A stretch of 6,142 nucleotides of DNA. It comes from Rhodospirillales bacterium. Lineage in GTDB: Bacteria; Pseudomonadota; Alphaproteobacteria; UBA828. Both the position numbers and the translations under genes were made by a program. Positions 1 through 5,750 of this stretch are shown here, piece by piece (position 1 is the stretch's first letter; each line of letters starts with the position of its first letter). A model generated the notes under the pieces. The model had not been told where the DNA came from. It saw only the letters and a program-made list of their open reading frames with translations, and made no database searches. The stretch spans positions 1 through 6,142 of the forward strand of contig JAPOPO010000579.1 in NCBI GenBank assembly GCA_026712885.1. Reading direction: 5' to 3'.

Positions 1-532
1 CGAAGCCCGGCATGCGCGGCTCGAAACTCGGCCAGTAGATGCTCATGCCCGTGGCGCACATGGCAGCAAGCGTGACGCCGTGATAGCCCCAGATGCGGGA
101 GATGACCTTGGTCTTCTCCGGCTGGCCTTTCAGTTTCCAGTAGTAGCGGGCCATCTTGATGTTGCTGTCGGTCGCCTCGCCGCCGCCCGACGTGAAGAAG
201 AAGTGATTGATGTTCGGGTAGGTGATCCGGGCGAGCTTCTCGGCAAGCTCGATGGCGCGCGGGTTGGTACTACCGGCGTAGCCCGAGGCGTACGCCATCT
301 CGGCGAGCTGCTTGCTCCCCGCCTCTATCAGCTCACGGCAGCCGTTGCCGGCGGTATTGTTCCAGAGGCCCGAGAGACCGTCGATGTAGCGTTCCCCGTT
401 CGCATCGACGAGAAAAGCCCCTTCCCCGCCGATCCAGACCTTGCCCGTGGCGTGGGTGGCGCGGCTGTGCAGCGGATGGAGCAGGTGCGCGTTATCTCGA
501 TCGAGCAGCGCGGCTTCGGCGTCGTTGGACAT
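1..532 (-). CDS. Class III aminotransferase, omega-amino acid:pyruvate type (N-terminal part, cut by window edge)
   Basis: This is a PLP-dependent fold-type I transaminase that probably moves an amino group from an omega-amino acid, beta-alanine or diamine to pyruvate or another oxo acid in the cytoplasm. The frame is open from the ATG at 530-532 to the left edge, giving 177 residues of an expected ~450. Visible family features are the N-terminal substrate-pocket segment DGLSGLWNN (51-59), the cofactor-phosphate motif SGGGEATD (115-122), the ARYYWK segment (128-133) and the PLP-stacking tyrosine in YHG (150-152). The Schiff-base lysine lies beyond the window. The start is supported by a strong Shine-Dalgarno AGGGAGGAA eight bases upstream. 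The gene is divergent from the RsbW-like gene. Family assignment is firm. The substrate is not readable from this half, and a putrescine or beta-alanine transaminase would both fit. Confidence 0.93.
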   Translation of the reverse strand, partial: MSNDAEAALLDRDNAHLLHPLHSRATHATGKVWIGGEGAFLVDANGERYIDGLSGLWNNTAGNGCRELIEAGSKQLAEMAYASGYAGSTNPRAIELAEKLARITYPNINHFFFTSGGGEATDSNIKMARYYWKLKGQPEKTKVISRIWGYHGVTLAAMCATGMSIYWPSFEPRMPGF

Positions 533-752
533 CTCGGTCGTTCCTCCCTGTAGCGACCGTGCGTATACCCGCTCGGCCAGTCCTCCGGTGCCAGTGTGGC
601 GGGCGGGGCGGGTTCGATCAAGTGAAGGCGAACCAAAGGCAGAGAGGGTCACGCAGACGCAAACCGGTTGGCATGTCCTCTCGAATAGGCGTAAAGGTGG
701 ACGTGGGGAGGGTCGATACGTAGCCCTGCGGGCGTCGCGACACGTTTGGCCG
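533..752. promoter_or_regulatory. Divergent intergenic region, aminotransferase / RsbW-like gene
   Basis: This 220-base spacer must carry promoters for both flanking genes. On the minus strand a TATACG hexamer (562-567) lies about 30 bases before the aminotransferase ATG and could be a -10 element, but no good -35 was found. On the plus strand TTGGCA (668-673) is followed after 17 bases by the poor -10 GTAAAG (691-696). Two perfect 8-base palindromes are present, AACCGGTT (662-669) and GTCGCGAC (734-741). They are possible operator halves but short enough to occur by chance. A purine run GGGGAGGG (705-712) resembles a Shine-Dalgarno site but lies 40 bases from the next ATG in frame. No RNA gene was recognised. 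Confidence 0.4.
541..549 (-). promoter_or_regulatory. Shine-Dalgarno site of the aminotransferase
   Basis: Read on the minus strand, the sequence is AGGGAGGAA followed by eight bases and then the ATG at 530-532. It is a near-ideal ribosome binding site and fixes the aminotransferase start. Confidence 0.75.
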
Positions 753-1199
753 ATGGACAAGAACGCACACGACGACACGCTGCAACTCTCGCTGGTCAAC
801 GACCTGCGGGAGATCGGCGCCGCTGCGGCCAAAATCGATGCGTATTGCGAGGCGCAGGGACTTACGCCGCAGATCGCCTATGCGGTCAATCTCTCGGTCG
901 ACGAGATCCTGACCAACACCATCAGCTACGGTTACGACGACGAGGAAGAGCACCGGATCGACCTCTCCTTACGCTTGGAAGGCGACACTCTCATCGTGGT
1001 TATCGTGGACGATGGACGAGCGTTCGACTCCTCGTTGGAGCGCGACCCCAACATCGAGGCGACCCTTGAAGAGCGCGCTCTCGGCGGGCTCGGGCTCTTT
1101 CTCGTACAGCAAATGATGGACGACGTAGCCTACCAGCGCCGTGACGATTTCAACATTGTCACGCTGAGGAAGAATACGGCCGAGCAAGCTGAGCATTAG
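753..1199 (+). CDS. RsbW-like anti-sigma factor / serine-protein kinase, HATPase_c_2 family
   Basis: A 148-residue single-domain protein of the GHKL ATPase fold. In the RsbW/SpoIIAB family such proteins bind a sigma factor, or phosphorylate a STAS-domain anti-anti-sigma partner on serine or threonine. The N box is VDEILTNTISYG (49-60, with E51 and N55 as probable Mg/ATP ligands), the G1 box is VDDGRAFD (85-92), and the G2 box is GGLGLFLVQQMMD (111-123). The length is typical for the family (about 135-160). The frame stays open upstream to 441, but that part overlaps the aminotransferase on the other strand and is Arg/Ser-rich, so the ATG at 753 is chosen. There is no clear Shine-Dalgarno before it and no other ATG, GTG or TTG in frame nearby. 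No STAS protein, PP2C/SpoIIE phosphatase or sigma factor is encoded in the window, so the partner is unknown. It is cytoplasmic, with no membrane segment. Confidence 0.88.
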   Translation: MDKNAHDDTLQLSLVNDLREIGAAAAKIDAYCEAQGLTPQIAYAVNLSVDEILTNTISYGYDDEEEHRIDLSLRLEGDTLIVVIVDDGRAFDSSLERDPNIEATLEERALGGLGLFLVQQMMDDVAYQRRDDFNIVTLRKNTAEQAEH

Positions 1200-1223
1200 C
1201 CGGATTGATTAGGTTGGGTACGC

Positions 1224-1250
1224 GTGCGCTCCAGCTTGCCGGGAGCGCAC
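1224..1250. terminator. GC-rich hairpin between convergent genes
   Basis: A perfect 9-base inverted repeat, GTGCGCTCC (1224-1232) and GGAGCGCAC (1242-1250), with a 9-base loop. It lies 24 bases after the stop of the RsbW-like gene and just beyond the stop of hyuB on the opposite strand. There is no T-run on either side, so it is not a classic intrinsic terminator. Its position suggests a bidirectional transcription end or an mRNA-stabilising stem. Confidence 0.6.
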
Positions 1251-1259
1251 CGGCGGGCC

Positions 1260-3044
1260 TCACGGTGCCGGCTTGGTGCGGGACGTGCGCTCAAGGTCAG
1301 TGGCGGCACGATCAAGCGCGAGCGTATCGGTGAGCACCACACCGTAATCGCGCCGCGCGGCCTCTACGCTGATGTGGCCGTCGGTCACGTCTTCCGCCAC
1401 CTGCTCGGCCGGTCGAAGCAGTGGATCCCCGTAACCACCCCCGCAACCCGAGGTGACGATCACGCGGTCTCCGGCGGCCGCCTTCATGTGGGCGAGCTTT
1501 GACGGCAACGCCTGCTCCGAACCGTCGGCACCGACAAGGGTGATGCTGTTGGGTCGGCCTTCGGCACCGCCGGCGTGGCCCCAGGGCGGAAAGCGCTGGC
1601 CTTCGCCCTCGATCGAGAAACCCGCATCGTCGAGCAGCTCGGTCTCTCGGATCGGCCCAATTCCACCGCGCCACTGGCCTGCCGCGCAGCCCTCGTCGCG
1701 CAACTCGTAGCGGTGAATGCGCAGCGGAAAGTGAGACTCCACATCTTCGATGGGGTTGTTTCTCGTGTTGGTGAAGAGGATGTCCACCGCGTCCATGCCG
1801 TCCTTGCCGGCACGCCCGCCATAGGCACCCTCATAGATCTCCATATGGACCCAGTGGCTCTCCCCGCGCAGCCCGCTGTAGGCGACGACGTTGAGGTTGC
1901 TGACGCCGGCAGAAACCTGGCCGGGCACGGCCTGAGAAAGCGCCTTCATGATCGTGTCCGCGCATTGAATGCCGGGGCAAGCTCGCGAAATGGTGGGCGC
2001 CGGGAAGATGGGGTTCACCAGGGTCCCCCTGGGCGCAACGATGCGTATCGGCCGGGTCAGCCCGGCGTTGAGCGGCACGCGGCCGTGCACCGCAGAGTCC
2101 AGCAGGATGGAGCGGAGCGTCATCCAGACCGCGCAGTCCACCGTTCCGTGGAGCGGCATGTTGATCGGCCGGTCGTCCACCTGCCTCGATGTACCGGTGA
2201 AGTCGACGGTGATGTCGCTGCCTGCGACGGTGAGGGTGACCGCGATGGGAAGCTCACGGCGCGCCGGGTCGTCGTCGTCCAGAAAGCCGTCGATTGCGCC
2301 TTGCGCCTGGTAGCACCCATCCGGAAGCGCCTCGATGGCTTGCCGCATCATGCGCTCGGAATAGTCCATGAGCGCGTCGCAGGCCGCCTGCACGGTCTCC
2401 AGCCCGTGCCGTTCGATCAAGGCGAGAAACGCCTCAGCGCCGATCCGGGCGGCGGCGATTTGCGCCTCCATGTCGCCTAGCACCAGGTGTGAGGCACGAA
2501 TATTGTCCGCCAGCACCGCCCAGAGCGTCGTGTTCCTGACCCCCTTGTCGCAGATCTTGAGACCCTTGAGCTGAATGCCCTCCGCATAGGCGTCGACCGC
2601 ATCGACGATGCCGGCGCTGCCCGGCGTATGGGCGCCGATATCGACGTGGTGAGCAGCGGTCCCGGTGAAGCCCACCAGCACACCTTCGTGGAACACCGGC
2701 ACGCAGAACGCCACGTCGGGCACGTGGCTGGCGCCGCCGTAGGCGTCGTTGTGGATGTAGACGTCGCCCGGTTCGATCGCCTCGCCGCGTCTCTCCAGCG
2801 CCGCGCGGATACCACGCACATAGCCGGGCAAGGGACCCGACTGTAGCGGCGTGCTCTGCGGCGTCTCGGCGATCTGGTTGCCGGCCGCGTCCAACACGGC
2901 GGCGCCGAAATCCTCGGATTCCCGGATCAGACTCGAATGCGACATGCGCATGAGCTTGAAGCCCATCTCGACGGCGATGGTCTCCAGCGCGCCGTAGATC
3001 ACGTTTGCGGTAACCGGATCGATGCTGGCCGCAGCCCGACTCAC
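1260..3044 (-). CDS. hyuB: Hydantoinase B / oxoprolinase-type subunit (HyuB family)
   Basis: A 594-residue HyuB-family protein. HyuB works with the ATP-binding HyuA subunit in N-methylhydantoinase, ATP-dependent hydantoinases and acetone/acetophenone carboxylases. The two are fused in 5-oxoprolinase. Visible family signatures are SEDFGAAVLD (43-52), GDVYIHNDAYGG (93-104), HVPD (107-110), AHHVDIG (131-137), PGS (141-143), the EGIQL segment (155-159), and the C-terminal glycine loop GGGYGDP (535-541) followed by the usual short helical tail. The length matches a complete HyuB. The start is a GTG, supported by the minus-strand GGGGAGAGG about seven bases upstream. No hyuA lies on either side: the upstream neighbour is divergent and the downstream neighbour is convergent. 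Substrate and reaction cannot be set from this subunit alone; hydantoin, N-methylhydantoin, oxoproline or ketone substrates are all possible. Confidence 0.93.
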   Translation of the reverse strand: MSRAAASIDPVTANVIYGALETIAVEMGFKLMRMSHSSLIRESEDFGAAVLDAAGNQIAETPQSTPLQSGPLPGYVRGIRAALERRGEAIEPGDVYIHNDAYGGASHVPDVAFCVPVFHEGVLVGFTGTAAHHVDIGAHTPGSAGIVDAVDAYAEGIQLKGLKICDKGVRNTTLWAVLADNIRASHLVLGDMEAQIAAARIGAEAFLALIERHGLETVQAACDALMDYSERMMRQAIEALPDGCYQAQGAIDGFLDDDDPARRELPIAVTLTVAGSDITVDFTGTSRQVDDRPINMPLHGTVDCAVWMTLRSILLDSAVHGRVPLNAGLTRPIRIVAPRGTLVNPIFPAPTISRACPGIQCADTIMKALSQAVPGQVSAGVSNLNVVAYSGLRGESHWVHMEIYEGAYGGRAGKDGMDAVDILFTNTRNNPIEDVESHFPLRIHRYELRDEGCAAGQWRGGIGPIRETELLDDAGFSIEGEGQRFPPWGHAGGAEGRPNSITLVGADGSEQALPSKLAHMKAAAGDRVIVTSGCGGGYGDPLLRPAEQVAEDVTDGHISVEAARRDYGVVLTDTLALDRAATDLERTSRTKPAP

Positions 3045-3160
3045 CCTGCGCCTCTCCCCGTGTGACGTCGACCGTCCCTAACAACGCGCATCATAGCCCC
3101 TGACCGTGCCGCGCCTAACTGCTAGCCTCAGACGAGATATCCCGGCCGGAGAATGGTCAC
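3045..3160. promoter_or_regulatory. Divergent promoter region, hyuB / carbon-nitrogen hydrolase
   Basis: A 116-base spacer between two divergent starts. For hyuB (minus strand) the hexamer TATGAT at 3090-3095 matches the sigma-70 -10 consensus at five of six bases. The element 17 bases upstream, TTAGGC at 3113-3118, is a poor -35. For the hydrolase (plus strand) CTGACC at 3100-3105 and TAGCCT at 3123-3128 are spaced by 17 bases but match only in part. The hyuB Shine-Dalgarno GGGGAGAGG lies at about 3052-3060. If both promoters are real they overlap, so the two genes could be controlled together, but no clear operator dyad was found. Confidence 0.45.
3148..3153 (+). promoter_or_regulatory. Shine-Dalgarno site of the carbon-nitrogen hydrolase
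   Basis: GGAGAA lies seven bases before the ATG at 3161 and decides this start over the out-of-frame ATG at 3153. Confidence 0.65.
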
Positions 3161-4003
3161 ATGAGCCTCGGCGATCAGATCACTCTCAGCATGGTGCAGA
3201 TGAACAGCGGACCGGACCGCGACGCGAACATCACGCAGGCCGCCGCCCATATCGACCAGGCGGTCGAGGCCGAGCAGCCCGACCTGGTGGTGATCCCTGA
3301 GTTCTTCAATCATCCCTACGTCTTCAACGAACGCGACCACGAGCATCTGAAGCGGGCGGAGCCCGCGACGGGTCCGAGCATCACCGCGATGCGGGCGAAA
3401 GCGGCGGAGCACAAGATTCACCTGATCGCGACGCTCTATGAGGAAGAGGCCGCCGGCCTCTATTACGATACCGCGTTCGTCATCGATCCCGCCGGCGACG
3501 TCATCGGCAAGTACCGCAAGGTGATGCCGGGGCTCTATCTCAGCCTCGAGCGCATGTACTTCCGCTTCGGCTCGCGCTTCACGGTCTTCCAGGTCGGCGC
3601 GTGGAAGATCGGCATCATCATCTGCTACGACACGTTCTTTCCCGAACACGCGCGCTGCTCAGCGGTCAACGGTGCCGAGCTGATCGTTGTGCCATTCGCG
3701 GCCCCGCGTGTGGGTCCCTGGCGCGAGATGATGATCACGCGGGCGTGGGAAAACGCGGTCTACTTCGCACCCTGCAACAAGGTCGGGCCCGAGAACGGTT
3801 GGCAATTCGGAGGCGAAAGCATGGTTGTCGATCCCGAGGGCCAGGTGCTGGCCTGCGCCGGCAATGAGGGCGACGAGATCATCACGGCGACTCTCGACCG
3901 CCGACGCGTCTTCGAGGTGCGCCAGAAAAAGCCCTTCTTTCGCGACCGACGGCCCGACCTGTACGGCGCCCTCTGCGCGCAGACGGAGGATATCCACGGT
4001 TGA
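3161..4003 (+). CDS. Carbon-nitrogen hydrolase (nitrilase superfamily), N-carbamoylputrescine amidase / beta-ureidopropionase-like
   Basis: A complete 280-residue cytoplasmic amidohydrolase of the nitrilase superfamily. Such enzymes form a thioester on cysteine and cleave linear amides. This branch typically hydrolyses N-carbamoyl amines or amino acids to the free amine, CO2 and ammonia. The Glu-Lys-Cys triad is E47 (in VVIPEFF), K120 (in KYRKVMPG) and C155 (in IIICYDTFFPE). The second conserved glutamate is probably E130 (in LSLERMYF). Other family marks are RAWENAVYF (194-202), GESMVVDPEG (218-227) and the C-terminal RDRRPDLYG (261-269), which is typical of carbamoylputrescine amidase and ureidopropionase relatives. 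The gene is divergent from hyuB, whose family can produce N-carbamoyl compounds, so a carbamoylase role fits the context. The exact substrate is inferred, and an aliphatic amidase of the same fold is possible. Confidence 0.9.
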   Translation: MSLGDQITLSMVQMNSGPDRDANITQAAAHIDQAVEAEQPDLVVIPEFFNHPYVFNERDHEHLKRAEPATGPSITAMRAKAAEHKIHLIATLYEEEAAGLYYDTAFVIDPAGDVIGKYRKVMPGLYLSLERMYFRFGSRFTVFQVGAWKIGIIICYDTFFPEHARCSAVNGAELIVVPFAAPRVGPWREMMITRAWENAVYFAPCNKVGPENGWQFGGESMVVDPEGQVLACAGNEGDEIITATLDRRRVFEVRQKKPFFRDRRPDLYGALCAQTEDIHG

Positions 4004-4015
4004 CTCCGCGTCGGT

Positions 4016-4029
4016 CGCCGTGGACGGCG
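4016..4029. repeat. Short GC-rich inverted repeat after the carbon-nitrogen hydrolase
   Basis: CGCCGT and ACGGCG are separated by GG, beginning 13 bases after the hydrolase stop codon. In RNA it would form a stem of about five pairs with a four-base loop. There is no T-run. It may be a weak terminator or processing stem, or chance in GC-rich DNA. Confidence 0.3.
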
Positions 4030-4037
4030 CATCATCG

Positions 4038-4066
4038 TTGCTGATGAGAAATCCCTGTCGTATTCA
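4038..4066 (+). promoter_or_regulatory. Possible sigma-70-type promoter for the PPK2 gene
   Basis: TTGCTG (4038-4043) is followed after exactly 17 bases by TATTCA (4061-4066). Each hexamer matches the consensus only in its first half. The stretch is AT-richer than its surroundings and lies in the 181-base gap before the PPK2 start, which suggests that the gene has its own promoter rather than relying on the hydrolase transcript. Confidence 0.25.
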
Positions 4067-4174
4067 TCGCGGCGGCGTAATACCGTTGTAGCGTGCATGC
4101 GCGGGACGAGCCCGGAGAGGCCGCCCGCGGCACAGCGGGGCGTGTTCCAAGATCGAACGAGGATGGCCCTCGGC

Positions 4175-4182
4175 GGGGAGGA
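4175..4182 (+). promoter_or_regulatory. Shine-Dalgarno site of the PPK2 gene, unusually close to the start
   Basis: GGGGAGGA ends only two bases before the ATG at 4185. The match to anti-Shine-Dalgarno is strong, but the spacing is shorter than the usual five to nine bases. No later in-frame start is better placed, and the N-terminal helix preceding the first PPK2 domain begins here. Confidence 0.55.
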
Positions 4183-4184
4183 CG

Positions 4185-5717
4185 ATGAGCAGCCGGGTAT
4201 TCGAAGAGGTAGAGCGCGAGCGGACGCGGGAGACTTCCAAGGCCGTATTCGAGGAAAAGGCGACGGCGCTCAGGGTCTCGCTGGTGGAGGCCCAGCGCGG
4301 GCTCGCGAAGGCGGATTTCCCCGTCATCGTGCTGTTCGCGGGTGTCGACGGCGCGGGCAAGGGCGAGATCGTCAACCTCCTCACCGAATGGCTCGACCCG
4401 CGCCGCATCGTCACCCACGCCTACGACCGGCTCACCGAGGAGGAAGGCCAGCGGCCCGAGTTCTGGCGCTACTGGCGCGACTTGCCCGGGCGAGGTCGCC
4501 TCGGTCTCTTTCTCAGCGCCTGGTATTCCGCGCCCCTGCTGGACCGCGCCTACGGCCGCATCGGGCCGAGCGCGCTCGACCGGCAGCTCGCACGCATCGC
4601 GGCCTTCGAGCGCACGCTCGTCGATGACGGCGCGCTGATCCTCAAGTTCTGGATGCACCTCGATCGGGAGGCGCAGCAGAAGCGGCTGGAGACGCTGCAG
4701 AGGCATCCGCGCGACCACTGGCGGATCTCGCAGTGGGACTGGCGCAATTGGCACCGCTACGAGCACTTCAACGAGGCCGCCGAACACATCATCACCCGCA
4801 CCAGCACCGCCGAGGCGCCGTGGCTCGTGGTCGACGGCCGCCATACGCGATATCGCTCGCTCACGGTGCTGGGGATGATGCGCCGGGCGCTCGAAGCACG
4901 CTTGGCCGGCCTGCCGCCGCCGGACGCAGGCTTCCGTGCTCGCGCGCCGATCCAGAGCCCGGCAGTGGTCGGTACGACGGTGCGCGAGGTCAAGCCGCTA
5001 GCCACCATAGATCAGTCGAAGACCGTGGGTCGCAAACTCTATGAGAAGTCGATGGCGCGCCTCAGGGCCGATCTCTACTGGCTCGCCGCGCAGAACCTCC
5101 TGCACGGGCTCTCGGTCGTGCTCGTGTTCGAAGGCTGGGACGCCGGCGGCAAAGGCGGCGCCATCCGGCGCATGGTCTCGGCGCTGGATGCCCGCAGCTA
5201 TCGTGTGCATCAGGTGAGCGCGCCGAGCGACGAGGAGCGCGCCCATCACTACCTCTGGCGCTTCTGGCGCAGACTGCCCGAAGCCGGGCAGGTCGCGGTC
5301 TTCGACCGCAGCTGGTACGGCCGGCTCCTGGTGGAGCGCGTTGAGTCGTTCGCGACCGAGGCGGAGTGGCGTCGCGCCTACGCCGAGATCCGAGACTTCG
5401 AGGAACAGATCATCGGCCACGGCACGTTGTTGATGAAATTCTGGCTCCACATCGACAAGGACGAGCAGGAACGGCGCTTCCTGGCGCGCAAGGAGAATCC
5501 CTACAAGAGCTGGAAACTGACCGAGGAAGACTGGCGCAACCGCGGGAAATGGGAGGCCTACGAGGACGCCGCCAACGACATGATCGCCGGCACCAGCACC
5601 CGTGAGGCGCCGTGGACTCTGGTCCCCGGCAACAACAAGAGGCACGCCCGCCTCGAAGTCTTGCGAACCCTCTGCGCCGCGCTGCAATCCCGGCTCAGCG
5701 AGCGGGCAGCGGAGTAA
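4185..5717 (+). CDS. pap: Polyphosphate:AMP phosphotransferase, two-domain PPK2 family
   Basis: A 510-residue cytoplasmic enzyme of the PPK2 family with two tandem P-loop kinase domains, the architecture of Acinetobacter PAP and Pseudomonas PA3455. Those enzymes make ADP from AMP using polyphosphate as donor. Domain 1 (about 20-245) has Walker A GVDGAGKG (53-60), FWRYWRDLP (93-101) and KFWMHLD (154-160). Domain 2 (about 280-505) has Walker A GWDAGGKG (317-324), LWRFWRRLP (357-365), the Walker B/catalytic segment VFDRSWYGR (372-380) and KFWLHID (418-424). Both end in a matching TST-x-EAPW segment (206-213 and 470-477), showing internal duplication. In domain 1 the VFDRSWYGR counterpart reads LFLSAWYSA (108-116), so the aspartate and arginine are missing and domain 2 is probably the active half, as reported for two-domain relatives. 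The gene is on the same strand as the preceding hydrolase but 181 bases away, so it is probably transcribed separately. Confidence 0.95.
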   Translation: MSSRVFEEVERERTRETSKAVFEEKATALRVSLVEAQRGLAKADFPVIVLFAGVDGAGKGEIVNLLTEWLDPRRIVTHAYDRLTEEEGQRPEFWRYWRDLPGRGRLGLFLSAWYSAPLLDRAYGRIGPSALDRQLARIAAFERTLVDDGALILKFWMHLDREAQQKRLETLQRHPRDHWRISQWDWRNWHRYEHFNEAAEHIITRTSTAEAPWLVVDGRHTRYRSLTVLGMMRRALEARLAGLPPPDAGFRARAPIQSPAVVGTTVREVKPLATIDQSKTVGRKLYEKSMARLRADLYWLAAQNLLHGLSVVLVFEGWDAGGKGGAIRRMVSALDARSYRVHQVSAPSDEERAHHYLWRFWRRLPEAGQVAVFDRSWYGRLLVERVESFATEAEWRRAYAEIRDFEEQIIGHGTLLMKFWLHIDKDEQERRFLARKENPYKSWKLTEEDWRNRGKWEAYEDAANDMIAGTSTREAPWTLVPGNNKRHARLEVLRTLCAALQSRLSERAAE

Positions 5718-5720
5718 CGC

Positions 5721-5741
5721 GGCGGGAGGGCTACTCCCGCC
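5721..5741. terminator. GC-rich hairpin between convergent PPK2 and flavin oxidoreductase genes
   Basis: A perfect 8-base inverted repeat, GGCGGGAG (5721-5728) and CTCCCGCC (5734-5741), with a 5-base loop. It begins three bases after the PPK2 stop and ends nine bases before the stop of the convergent gene. There is no T-run. A compact stem filling a 33-base convergent gap is best read as a bidirectional transcription end. Confidence 0.65.
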
Positions 5742-5750
5742 ACCGAAGAG

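Noticed and set aside
80..553. A 157-residue open frame on the plus strand at the left edge
   Set aside because: It lies opposite the aminotransferase, which has clear motifs and a strong ribosome site. The plus frame has neither.
662..741. Palindromes AACCGGTT (662-669), TACGTA (717-722) and GTCGCGAC (734-741) as operator sites
   Set aside because: Each is six to eight bases, they are not repeated, and they have no matched spacing. Chance is sufficient, so they are mentioned only within the intergenic region.
441..752. A 104-residue N-terminal extension of the RsbW-like protein
   Set aside because: The extension overlaps the aminotransferase start on the other strand, is Arg/Ser-rich and lacks domain features. 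The ATPase domain fits a start at 753.
1575..2480. A 301-residue open frame on the plus strand inside hyuB
   Set aside because: It is antisense to conserved HyuB sequence. Its composition is Arg/Val/Gly-rich without a known fold, as expected of a shadow frame.
3128..3649. A 173-residue minus-strand frame over the start of the carbon-nitrogen hydrolase
   Set aside because: It is antisense to the catalytic Glu, Lys and Cys segments of the hydrolase and shows no family resemblance.
4097..4627. A plus-strand frame starting at 4097 that overlaps PPK2 in another frame
   Set aside because: It is an Arg/Ala-rich out-of-frame shadow. PPK2 motifs and the Shine-Dalgarno at 4175-4182 support the start at 4185.
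4032..5687. Long open frames on the minus strand opposite the PPK2 gene (4032-4844 and 4998-5687)
   Set aside because: They mirror the codon periodicity of a GC-rich gene, have no recognisable domain, and lie antisense to a strongly supported PPK2 protein.
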